A DNA stretch of 64,000 bases from M3007 sp035299505. GTDB lineage: Bacteria; Bacteroidota; Bacteroidia; Chitinophagales; Saprospiraceae. The notes below the pieces were generated by a model. The model worked only from the letters and a program-made list of their open reading frames with translations, searched no databases and was not told where the DNA came from. Location: NCBI GenBank assembly GCA_035299505.1, contig DATGWL010000112.1, positions 1-64,000 on the forward strand. Reading direction: 5' to 3'. Within the stretch, counting starts at the first letter, position 1, and each line of letters starts with the position of its first letter. A program made the translations under genes and the position numbers. Shown piece after piece: positions 56,532 to 64,000 of the stretch.

Positions 56532-56904
56532 GTTTTAACTCGTTGATTTTGAGTGAATTATATAAAAACCAGGGTTTCTATCAAAAATCGAGGTGCAAAG
56601 TTCGCACAAAATTTTAGCCTTGCAAACTTTCAATTGAAAATTTCGAACATTGAACCACTTTCCAAATCTGATTTACCCCTACAGAAATTACATTTAGCCA
56701 AAAAACATGTTGTTTCGGGCTGCAACCTCGTTCATTTTCAGCGATTTACAAAATTATTCATAAAAATTTTCTTCTACGCATGCTTAGAATCTGTTTTATA
56801 TACTTTTGCGTGCTTTAGTATTCAATCGGTTCACCACCAATTGACTAAACAGGGTGCTTCTTAACCCGTTTTCATCACTATCATCCATTATTTCAACCCA
56901 ATTT
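56532..56904. other. Divergent promoter region of the HU and yicC genes
   Basis: 373 A+T-rich bases without a supported gene. It contains TACTTTTG on the plus strand (56801-56808) and TAATTTTG on the minus strand (56749-56756), the likely -7 elements. Confidence 0.5.
56801..56808 (+). promoter_or_regulatory. Candidate -7 element for yicC
   Basis: TACTTTTG, perfect TAnnTTTG, about 97 bases before the chosen ATG. No clear -33 TTG. Confidence 0.38.
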
Positions 56905-57780
56905 ATGTTGCTTTCGATGACAGGCTACGGCCGGGCAAGTGGAAGTTTTGGCGATAAAACCCTGACCGTGGAAGTCAGGGCCCTTAATGCCAAAGTAACC
57001 GATGTAAAACTCAGACTGCCAGGGGATTACAAAGAGAAAGAAATTGAACTGCGCAAACTGGTAACCGATCATGCCGAGCGTGGCAAAATTGATGTCCTGC
57101 TGGAAGTCCAAAATGCCGACGGGGCTGCTACCGTAACCTTAAATGAGGCGCTGTTTCGTGGCTATCACCGCGAGCTGTCCAGACTCAGCGCTGAGCTGAA
57201 CATACCTAGCGGTGAAATGCTCACCGCCCTGCTGCGCATCCCTAATGTAATCAATGCGTCTTCCGGCGAAATGGATGAAGAAGAATGGGTGGCCGTTTGC
57301 GAAACCGTAAACCGCGCCATGGACCATCTCAAAGCCTTCAGAAAACAGGAAGGCCGGGTGCTGGAAGCCGATTTACGACTGCGCGTAACCAATATTCTAT
57401 TGCTGCTCTCCGAGGTTACTCCTTTTGAACAGGAGCGCTTCACCCGCATGCGCGAACGAATCCGCAACAATATGGAAGAGGGCATAGGCAAGGAAAACCT
57501 GGATCCTAACCGCTTTGAACAGGAACTGCTTTTTTACCTGGAAAAAATGGACATGTCGGAAGAAAAAATCCGACTGGAACAGCACTGTAAATACTTCCTG
57601 GAACAACTGGATGGCAAACAGGAATCGCTGGGCCGTACGCTAAACTTCATCTCACAGGAAATCGGTCGTGAAATCAATACCCTGGGCGCTAAAGCCTATG
57701 ACGCTGATATCCAACGTATTGTAGTACAAATGAAAGATGAGCTGGAAAAGATGAAGGAACAGATAGCCAATGTGCTTTAA
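56905..57780 (+). CDS. YicC/YloC family endoribonuclease
   Basis: 291 residues from ATG 56905 (MLLSMTGYGRASG), matching the family's typical start; the open frame begins earlier at 56854. SMTGYGRA, EVRALNAKVTDVKLRLP and the C-terminal ELLFYLEKMDMSEEKIRLEQHCKYF and GRTLNFISQEIGREINTLG blocks are conserved. Members are endoribonucleases reported to act on small RNAs and mRNA. It stands alone, converging on glyS across the GGTCATTT element. Confidence 0.92.
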   Translation: MLLSMTGYGRASGSFGDKTLTVEVRALNAKVTDVKLRLPGDYKEKEIELRKLVTDHAERGKIDVLLEVQNADGAATVTLNEALFRGYHRELSRLSAELNIPSGEMLTALLRIPNVINASSGEMDEEEWVAVCETVNRAMDHLKAFRKQEGRVLEADLRLRVTNILLLLSEVTPFEQERFTRMRERIRNNMEEGIGKENLDPNRFEQELLFYLEKMDMSEEKIRLEQHCKYFLEQLDGKQESLGRTLNFISQEIGREINTLGAKAYDADIQRIVVQMKDELEKMKEQIANVL

Positions 57781-58037
57781 GGGTCATTTATTAGTTAAAT
57801 AGGTCATTTTGGGGTCATTTTGGGGTCATTTTGGGGTCATTTAGGGGTCATTTGTTAGGTCATTTTGGGGCCATTTAGGGGGTCATTTGTTAGGTCATTT
57901 GTTCGGCATTGGATGGGCGTTTGGTTCAAAAGGTGCTGTGAATTTGAAATTCACGCCCCTCTTTCGCCCCAATGCCCCCTTGATGACCAACAAATGACCC
58001 CTAAATGACCCCAATGACTCTTAAATGACCCCTAAAT
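57779..58037. repeat. Large inverted repeat of GGGTCATTT units with internal hairpin
   Basis: The left arm (57779-57900) holds about ten GGTCATTT units, often as TTTTGGGGTCATTT. The right arm (about 57983-58037) holds reversed AAATGACCCC units. The loop contains a perfect GTGAATTT/AAATTCAC hairpin (57938-57954). It fills the gap between the convergent yicC-like and glyS genes. Confidence 0.85.
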
Positions 58038-58039
58038 AA

Positions 58040-59593
58040 CTACTTCCCAATACTCTCCAGCAATTTGCTCATATCCACCCGATCACCTACAATGGCTGCC
58101 ACTTCGCTGATTTTAACGCGTTGCTGTTGCATGGAGTCGCGCTCACGTATGGTGACGGTGTCGTTTTCCAATGTTTCGAAGTCAATGGTAACACAATAGG
58201 GCGTACCAATGGCATCCTGGCGACGGTAGCGACGGCCCACAGCATCCTTTTCATCGTATTGGCAGAGGAAGTGAAACTTGAGCTTGTCGTACACTTCCCG
58301 GGCTTTGTCTACCAGTTCTTCCTTATTTTTCAGAAGCGGCAACACAGCACACTTCACAGGCGCCAGCGCCGGGTGTACTTTCAATACCGTACGGGTGCTG
58401 TCTTCGCCCTGGGCATCCGGCACTGTTTCTTCCCTCAAACCATTGGAAAGAACGGAGAGGAACATACGGTCGCAGCCCACTGACGTTTCGACTACGTATG
58501 GAATGTAGTGTTCGTTGAGTTCCGGATCAAAGAACTGCAGTTTGCGGCCCGACAGCTCTGAATGGCTCTTCAGGTCGAAGTCGGTACGGGAGTGGATGCC
58601 CTCCAGTTCCTTGAAGCCAAACGGGAATTCAAACTGGATATCCACGGCAGCGTTGGCGTAGTGCGCCAGGTTATCGTGATCTTTAAACTTGAGTTTTTCC
58701 GCAGGCGTAATGGCGCGATGCCAGGCCATGCGGCGCTCCTTCCAGGTGTTATACCAGTCCATTTCGGTGCCAGGGCGCACGAAGAATTGCATTTCCATCT
58801 GTTCAAATTCGCGCATACGGAAAATGAACTGGCGCGCCACGATTTCGTTACGGAACGCTTTACCAATTTGAGCAATGCCAAACGGGATTTTCTGGCGGGT
58901 GGTTTTTTGTACGTTCTGGAAGTTGACAAAAATACCCTGTGCCGTTTCCGGACGGAGATACAGTTTGCCATCGTCGCCGGAAATATTAGACATCTGGGTA
59001 GAGAACATCAGGTTGAACTGACGTACCTCGGTCCAGTTGCGGGAGCCGGAATCCGGATCAGCAATTTCCAGCTCGTCAATGATGGCTTTCAAATCGGCCA
59101 TATCGTTGGCTTTCATGGCATTAGCCAGCCTTTTTTCAATGGCATCTGCTTTCTGGGTGTATTCCAGTACACGAGGGTTGGTTTCGCGATACAGTTTCTC
59201 GTCGAATGATTCGCCGAAACGTTTGGCGGCTTTTTCTACTTCCTTATCCGCTTTGGCCATCAGTTTATCAATCTCCGTTTCAATCAGCACGTCGGCACGG
59301 AAGCGCTTTTTGGAGTCTTTGTTATCCACCAGCGGATCGTTAAAGGCATCTACGTGCCCACTGGCTTTCCAGATAAGCGGGTGCATGAAAATCGCGGAGT
59401 CGATACCCGTGATGTTCTCATGCATTTGCACCATGGCTCTCCACCAGTAGTCCTTGATGTTATTTTTGAGTTCTACGCCCATCGGGCCGTAATCATACAC
59501 GCCATTGAGGCCGTCGTACACTTCGGAGGATGGATAGATGAAACCGTATTCTTTACAGTGCGATACAATGCGCTTAAACAGATCTTCTTGCAT
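58040..59593 (-). CDS. glyS: Glycyl-tRNA synthetase (homodimeric type)
   Basis: 517 residues of the alpha2-type class II enzyme that charges tRNA-Gly. Motifs are EVYDGLNGVYDYGPMGVELK with the N-terminal catalytic part, LYLRPETAQGIFVNF and GKAFRNEIVARQFIFRMREFEQME (motif 2), and a glycine-binding block VVETSVGCDRMFLSVL. An anticodon-binding domain forms the end (APVKCAVLPLLKNKEELVDKA and QDAIGTPYCVTIDFET). Length is normal for the archaeal/eukaryote-like form used in Bacteroidota. It converges on yicC across a repeat element. Confidence 0.97.
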   Translation of the reverse strand: MQEDLFKRIVSHCKEYGFIYPSSEVYDGLNGVYDYGPMGVELKNNIKDYWWRAMVQMHENITGIDSAIFMHPLIWKASGHVDAFNDPLVDNKDSKKRFRADVLIETEIDKLMAKADKEVEKAAKRFGESFDEKLYRETNPRVLEYTQKADAIEKRLANAMKANDMADLKAIIDELEIADPDSGSRNWTEVRQFNLMFSTQMSNISGDDGKLYLRPETAQGIFVNFQNVQKTTRQKIPFGIAQIGKAFRNEIVARQFIFRMREFEQMEMQFFVRPGTEMDWYNTWKERRMAWHRAITPAEKLKFKDHDNLAHYANAAVDIQFEFPFGFKELEGIHSRTDFDLKSHSELSGRKLQFFDPELNEHYIPYVVETSVGCDRMFLSVLSNGLREETVPDAQGEDSTRTVLKVHPALAPVKCAVLPLLKNKEELVDKAREVYDKLKFHFLCQYDEKDAVGRRYRRQDAIGTPYCVTIDFETLENDTVTIRERDSMQQQRVKISEVAAIVGDRVDMSKLLESIGK

Positions 59594-59682
59594 GCTGATG
59601 AAATGAAATGGGTGGTCAACGAGCCGGAGCTCTGATTTGGAGGCGCAAAGGTGCGGAAAAATGCGGAAAAATAGCGGGGAGT

Positions 59683-62544
59683 CTAGCTTAAGATTCTTCG
59701 CTTTGCTTTTTTAAACCCAAACCAGGCAAACGGCAGAAATAACGCCAGGGCTGCCAGCGCCCACCAGATATGGCCATATCGTTGGCCCAGTTCCAGGGCG
59801 CGCATATCGCCGGCAGCCACCAGTCCGGCCCAATAAAACGGGTGCGTCATTTCAAAACGCTCATCGTTCCACAAAAATTCCCGTTTAGCCAGCCGTAGCG
59901 CTTCATCCTTGGATTTTCCTTCCTTAAGATATTTGAAAAAGGCTTCCACCAGCGCCGGGGCGGCATTTTCCTGCAACAGCCACAGACTCATTACGGTGGA
60001 TGGCACCTTGGCCGCGGCAAATGCGCGGGCCAGGGAATAGACGCCTTCGCCCACTTCGAGTTTGCCAGAGCCGGAATGGCAGGCGCTTAGCACCACCAGA
60101 TCGGCCTGTAATTGCATGATTTGCAGTTCGGAGGCGTACAGGATATTGTTGTTCACCAGAGAATCGGGGCCCGGATCGCCGAACAGCAAGCGGGATAATT
60201 CAGGCTGTTCAGGGTTGGAAATGCCGTGCATGGCCAGCAGCAGTATGCGGTACTGATTGGCCTTTTTTTTGAACAGTTCTTCCTGGTTTGACTCCTGAGT
60301 CCAGGCATCCCCGCCAAGCATTTCCCGGGCTGTTTTGACCATTCCGGCGGTGTTTTGCAGGGGGTACTCGCCCGCTTGTGCATACGCAGGCGCGAAGCCG
60401 CCAAATACCTCGGCCGGTTTGGAGGGCGCTGACAGGTGCTCGTTGCTGATGTCCATTTGCGCTTTTAACAGGGTAGCGGAAAAGGCATAGGAAACATTGT
60501 ATTGCCAGATAAGCCAGGGCTGATCCCGCCAGTTGGGCTTGTCGGGCGATGGAGGCTGTGTAAGTAACACCTCAAACGGAAGCATCATGAGCACATCATC
60601 AGGTATGAGTACCAGGCTGGTGATACCGGATCCAAGCCGGGTACATTCTTTTTCCAGCAGCCAGCCAAACAAACGGGAGGCATTCTGCAGAAAGAGGTCT
60701 TTACCGGCTTCTTTGCCATCCCACATATACTGAATGAGGCTTCGGGTAATGGCACGGAAATCGGAGGGCAGGTCTGTTTTGTGCCAGCGTATATTGCCGG
60801 AAGGATCGAAAGAGAAAATGTACGCCGATGAGTCTGTGAGAAAATACGACAGCAGGGCCTGGTCCTTCCTCAGCCATGGACTCACTTCTTTTGCGGCAAG
60901 CACCTGCAACACCATAGAATCCGGATGCGTATAAGCGGGGAAGGCCTCCAGCAGTTTCTGGCGTTCGAGTTTTAGTTCGAACAGTTGTTGTTCCCAGCGG
61001 GCAATGACTTCCCGGTTGGTTTGGTCGCCTTTTTCCTTTTCTTTGGCCATTTCATGTTCCAGCCAGGCCATTTGGACTTTAATTTCGTAATCCCGGTTTT
61101 GAATATTGCCCGGGAGGAACTGTTGTGCCTGCATCAGGCTTTGGAGCAGCAACATCCCGCGCGACAGTTCGGTTAAGCGGAAAGCGCGTTCAGCGTATTG
61201 AGGGTTTCCGTTGCTTCGTTCGTAGAGCTTCCAGGCCAGGTCAATGGCTTCCTGGAAGCGGGAGCGGCTTTCTTTGAGTGCGAGCAGGGAGGAAGATTCG
61301 TAGAAGTGGGTTGCCCGAAGCTTAGCTTCCACGATGGGGATGAGTTCATAGCAGGAGAGGGCGAGGTCCAGGTTGCCTTGCATCTGGCAGGCTTTGGCTT
61401 TGCCATGTAGCGCTCTAAGTACTCCCGATTCTGCCTTCAGCATATCAACCGTAGGGTTTTCACCATTCCCTCGTTTCAGCGGAATTATGATGGTTTCGAG
61501 CGCTCGTTGGAAATAGTCAAGGGCTTGATTGGGATCGTTTTGTTTTAGGTAAAGGTTACCAATGAAAACCAGATAAAGTCCAAGGGATCTTCGGGTTGAC
61601 AGGGAAAATCGTGTTGCGGTTTGGTAAGTTTGTTTATACCATTTTATGGCATCGTTCCATTGATTTTGCATTTCATAAAGCAAAGCATAATTTTCCTGTA
61701 ATTGAGCTCTAAATTCAGGAAGAGAAAGCTTCGCATCTTCACTAATTAATCCCTTTTGTATCTGTTTTTCAACTTCTTGGTTCAATGAAATTCCGGCTTT
61801 AAAGTCTTTTAGGTAAGCCAAACATTCTACATAACCCAATTTCGTATATAATAAATCTTCTTCGGTCATGTTTTTTCTCGAAATACCTTGCAGGAATATT
61901 TCTTTTGCCTTTTGATAATTTCCCATTGTAGTATACATACCCGCGAAGTCGTTGTATTTCGCCACTTCTGGTGCATCATTTTGCAAACTATATAAGAGGC
62001 CTTCTTCAAAAATTTTTTTTGCACTTTGGAACTCCCTCAATCTAACATATGCATTACCTAATTGGTAAAACAGATAAATTGCTATTTCATCAGATTTACC
62101 ACCTAAATTTTTATGAAATGTTTGGTATGCATTCTCAAGCGCATTTTTGTTCCGAACAAAGTCTTCATCATATTGCTTGGCAACATGTGCTTGATTCATA
62201 TAAAAATAACATAATTCGTAATTTTCAATCCTGTTTAGGGGATTCCTCCAAATCTCTTTAAGCGATGTACTTAAGAAATCCCATGCTTCGTATTGATTTT
62301 TTTGTATACTACCTAACAGAATACCTTTTTGTGATTTCAAATCCAGCCAAATATTTAATCTGTTCTGGCTCTTAGCTATCGCACAAGCTTGATCATTCAA
62401 ATCGAATGCCTTATTGTAGTTATTTTCTGTTACGGCTTCTTCCCATTGGAGAATCTTATTTGCCAATAAAATAGAATCCTGAGTTTGAGCACTGGAAATC
62501 GTACTCAAACTCAGGAATAACATCGGTATTATCAGGGGCTTCAT
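59683..62544 (-). CDS. TPR-CHAT domain protein (caspase-like), secreted and membrane-anchored
   Basis: From ATG 62544 (MKPLIIPMLFLSLSTISSAQ, signal peptide) it is 953 residues. About ten TPR or TPR-like units occupy residues 30-470 (KIFEEGLLYSLQNDAPEVAK, NDAIKWYKQTYQTATRFS, PNQALDYFQRALETI). A helical coiled region follows (LEHEMAKEKEKGDQTNREVIARWEQQL). The CHAT domain covers about 600-910 with catalytic H773 in LLAMHGIS and C822 in VLSACHSGSG, both intact. One membrane helix (about 928-946) and a basic tail (KKAKRR) end the protein. The CHAT domain is a clan CD protease relative. The TPR half is A+T-richer than the CHAT half. It lies 85 bp downstream of a Cys-rich membrane protein gene. Confidence 0.9.
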   Translation of the reverse strand: MKPLIIPMLFLSLSTISSAQTQDSILLANKILQWEEAVTENNYNKAFDLNDQACAIAKSQNRLNIWLDLKSQKGILLGSIQKNQYEAWDFLSTSLKEIWRNPLNRIENYELCYFYMNQAHVAKQYDEDFVRNKNALENAYQTFHKNLGGKSDEIAIYLFYQLGNAYVRLREFQSAKKIFEEGLLYSLQNDAPEVAKYNDFAGMYTTMGNYQKAKEIFLQGISRKNMTEEDLLYTKLGYVECLAYLKDFKAGISLNQEVEKQIQKGLISEDAKLSLPEFRAQLQENYALLYEMQNQWNDAIKWYKQTYQTATRFSLSTRRSLGLYLVFIGNLYLKQNDPNQALDYFQRALETIIIPLKRGNGENPTVDMLKAESGVLRALHGKAKACQMQGNLDLALSCYELIPIVEAKLRATHFYESSSLLALKESRSRFQEAIDLAWKLYERSNGNPQYAERAFRLTELSRGMLLLQSLMQAQQFLPGNIQNRDYEIKVQMAWLEHEMAKEKEKGDQTNREVIARWEQQLFELKLERQKLLEAFPAYTHPDSMVLQVLAAKEVSPWLRKDQALLSYFLTDSSAYIFSFDPSGNIRWHKTDLPSDFRAITRSLIQYMWDGKEAGKDLFLQNASRLFGWLLEKECTRLGSGITSLVLIPDDVLMMLPFEVLLTQPPSPDKPNWRDQPWLIWQYNVSYAFSATLLKAQMDISNEHLSAPSKPAEVFGGFAPAYAQAGEYPLQNTAGMVKTAREMLGGDAWTQESNQEELFKKKANQYRILLLAMHGISNPEQPELSRLLFGDPGPDSLVNNNILYASELQIMQLQADLVVLSACHSGSGKLEVGEGVYSLARAFAAAKVPSTVMSLWLLQENAAPALVEAFFKYLKEGKSKDEALRLAKREFLWNDERFEMTHPFYWAGLVAAGDMRALELGQRYGHIWWALAALALFLPFAWFGFKKAKRRILS

Positions 62545-62629
62545 ATCAAAATCAGTTGAAAACCGGTTGAGCACAAGGATTAGCAGATTTCTAACAGCAT
62601 AAACCACTACTCGCCATATGATCGAACAC

Positions 62630-64000
62630 TCAATTGGCTGGCGAGTTACTATTTCTGCCTCTTAATATCCACCAAAGTAAAATAATTACTAAGATGACAA
62701 TTAGGCAAATTAGCAATATGGTGCAAAGTTGATTCTGGCACTTACACCCACTTTCACTTGCACAGGCATAACCGCATTCTTTGCAAAATTTTTCGTCAAC
62801 TTTGTAATTCTTGGTGCATTCCTCTCTTGCGTGAACAAACTTTACACAAAGTTCCAATCCTTCTCCCCGAGCCAGCTTCTGGACTCCTTGCCAATTTGTT
62901 TCAACTTCAAATTCAGCTGTCTCACAAAGTTTTGGTTCACGTCCCCGGCTTTCGGGTGTCTCTGTTGGCAAAGGAACTCCGTCAAGAAAAACCTCCCAAG
63001 TGTAATTCCACGTATTTCCTGAAGCATTATTAAAAAGTGGAGCCGGCCCGGAAATAAAATGGGGTTGACTTATGGATCCAGTATGGTCAATCAACTTGAA
63101 AGTAAAGTTTTTTTCATGCATGTACCCTTCATTACAAACTTCCATCCGGATTTTCACTTTGAATTTGCCTCCAGAGAGAGGACAAATTTCTAATACCGTT
63201 AAACCATTGGGATCAATGCTGGCCACCATGTCTACATCAGCCGTTGCAATTCCCTGAATGTAGGTTCCTGTTCCACACTGAAGCGTGCTGGTACTCAGGT
63301 TAGGAAAATATTGGAGAACCTCTTGTACAAGCGGATTCGTAACATCAGGCTGATTAGGGTTCAGTGAGGGATGAGGTGTAGTACCAACGGCCAGCGCCAA
63401 ATAATGGCCTTTTGGCAACAGGGTATCTTGTGTTTCTGTGTCAATCCAAGCAGGATCCCATTGACTCAAAAAGCTGGGAAATATCCTGATTTCAGCAGGC
63501 AATTGGGTAGGTTTAGGAGAATCCTGCCCTTTTTGGCCTTCTGATTCCGCCCTACGTGCGGACCATCCATTTTCCGCGGATACTTCCAAAAAGTTGGCAA
63601 AACTTGAACCTAAAATTGTTTGAAGTTCCGTTAATTGGCTCGGCCACGTGGCTGCAGCGGTTGTGCGGATATTTCGACTCAGGCTACTTGGCAAATAATT
63701 TGGCAAAAAAACATCCTCAAGTTGATCATGAATGGTTACATGTTCATACCCTCCTCTACCATTTGGTTTACTATTATAAAAGAAATACAAATGAGTCAAT
63801 CCATTATTGGGTTTGGTAGACACTACGAAAACAGTCGGATAATGGGGGCGATTATAGTCATGGTTAAAGATGTTCATGGATTTTCCGGAAGGAATCTGTG
63901 GCACAAAATTCCCTCCAGTAGGAAGGGGGGTAGTCATTCCCTGAACGTTCAAATTCCTTTTAGGCTTCTTTGGAGGCCTAGAATTACTTTTTCGTTCTGA
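62630..64000 (-). CDS. Cys-rich protein with C-terminal membrane anchor (5' end missing), unknown function
   Basis: The frame remains open to the window's right end, reading SERKSNSRPPKKPKRNLN before the first TTG (63952), so the gene is probably cut. About 456 residues are seen. There is no signal peptide in view. The middle is beta-rich (HYPTVFVVSTKPNNGLTHLY, GKFKVKIRMEVCNEGYMHEK). A Cys-rich stretch (CTKNYKVDEKFCKECGYACA and CKCQNQLC) precedes one strong transmembrane helix (LCTILLICLIVILVIILLWW) and a short polar tail. No family recognised. It is upstream of and on the same strand as the CHAT gene, so possibly a partner or substrate. Confidence 0.75.
   Translation of the reverse strand, partial: SERKSNSRPPKKPKRNLNVQGMTTPLPTGGNFVPQIPSGKSMNIFNHDYNRPHYPTVFVVSTKPNNGLTHLYFFYNSKPNGRGGYEHVTIHDQLEDVFLPNYLPSSLSRNIRTTAAATWPSQLTELQTILGSSFANFLEVSAENGWSARRAESEGQKGQDSPKPTQLPAEIRIFPSFLSQWDPAWIDTETQDTLLPKGHYLALAVGTTPHPSLNPNQPDVTNPLVQEVLQYFPNLSTSTLQCGTGTYIQGIATADVDMVASIDPNGLTVLEICPLSGGKFKVKIRMEVCNEGYMHEKNFTFKLIDHTGSISQPHFISGPAPLFNNASGNTWNYTWEVFLDGVPLPTETPESRGREPKLCETAEFEVETNWQGVQKLARGEGLELCVKFVHAREECTKNYKVDEKFCKECGYACASESGCKCQNQLCTILLICLIVILVIILLWWILRGRNSNSPAN

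Noticed and set aside
56553..56864. A 103-codon plus-strand frame between HU and yicC
   Set aside because: It is A+T-rich promoter sequence containing -7 elements on both strands; the translation is Lys/Phe-rich noise.
57779..58037. A CRISPR array was considered for the repeated GGTCATTT units
   Set aside because: Units are only 8 bases with near-constant short gaps, appear in inverted arms, and no cas gene is present.
62630..64000. A gasdermin-like pore protein beside the CHAT gene
   Set aside because: CHAT proteases can activate gasdermins, but this protein shows no such fold by eye, has a C-terminal membrane anchor, and is cut by the window edge.

Overview
The window is a chromosomal segment of a Bacteroidota bacterium. 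The evidence is exported proteins ending in type IX secretion (T9SS) sorting domains of both type A and type B, DUF4835 directly after coaBC, a GWxTD protein, an E1 dehydrogenase with fused alpha and beta halves, a DksA-like protein without the usual zinc cysteines, promoters fitting the Bacteroidota -7 consensus TAnnTTTG, and an almost complete lack of Shine-Dalgarno sites. A member of the Saprospiria is my best guess, but that is inference. I see no prophage, insertion sequence, CRISPR array or rRNA. There is one tRNA (Leu, anticodon CAA).

Layout. 1-5.5 kb: truncated Upf1-like helicase, class I aminotransferase, ECF sigma factor with a tiny anti-sigma-like partner, a coiled-coil membrane protein and a YkuK/DUF458 nuclease-like protein. 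5.7-17.6 kb: mostly plus-strand housekeeping genes (trhO, a TMTC-like glycosyltransferase, ffh, prmA, guaA, a trpF-like gene, lptE, secG), interrupted by three outer-membrane barrel genes. 17.6-22.4 kb: DksA-like protein, fused E1 alpha/beta dehydrogenase, ppk2 and a barrel protein. 22.7-29.6 kb: a lipoprotein, then a minus-strand run of three exported proteins (CocE/NonD hydrolase, GH95-like hydrolase, FG-GAP/ASPIC protein). 29.8-38.2 kb: small secreted protein, MFS permease, a periplasmic-binding-protein/pentameric-channel fusion, GWxTD protein, POT peptide transporter and a 43-residue membrane peptide. 38.3-47.1 kb: lolA, a secreted beta-helix protein, pckA, coaBC, DUF4835, rseP, hscB and tRNA-Leu. 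47.4-57.8 kb: a PorE-like protein ending in SPOR domains, a secreted dikinase-like protein, rng, a 30-residue DUF1713 protein, a TPR protein, HU and yicC. 58.0-64.0 kb: glyS, a TPR-CHAT protease-like protein and a Cys-rich membrane protein cut by the right edge.

The genes fit a cell with heavy envelope traffic: SRP and SecG for export, LolA and LptE for lipoprotein and LPS transport, RseP for envelope proteolysis, several barrels, and at least three T9SS cargo proteins.

Most notable are (i) the binding-protein/Cys-loop-channel fusion at 31.6-33.7 kb, (ii) an exported protein combining a phosphohistidine-like domain and a PPDK-type ATP-grasp at 50.6-53.0 kb, (iii) a PorE-like architecture whose expected OmpA domain is replaced by three SPOR domains, (iv) the CHAT/Cys-rich membrane pair at the right edge, and (v) large intergenic inverted repeats whose arms are built from short tandem units (GAAGGCAC, GGTCATTT, ACATGATTGAAG), always between convergent genes.
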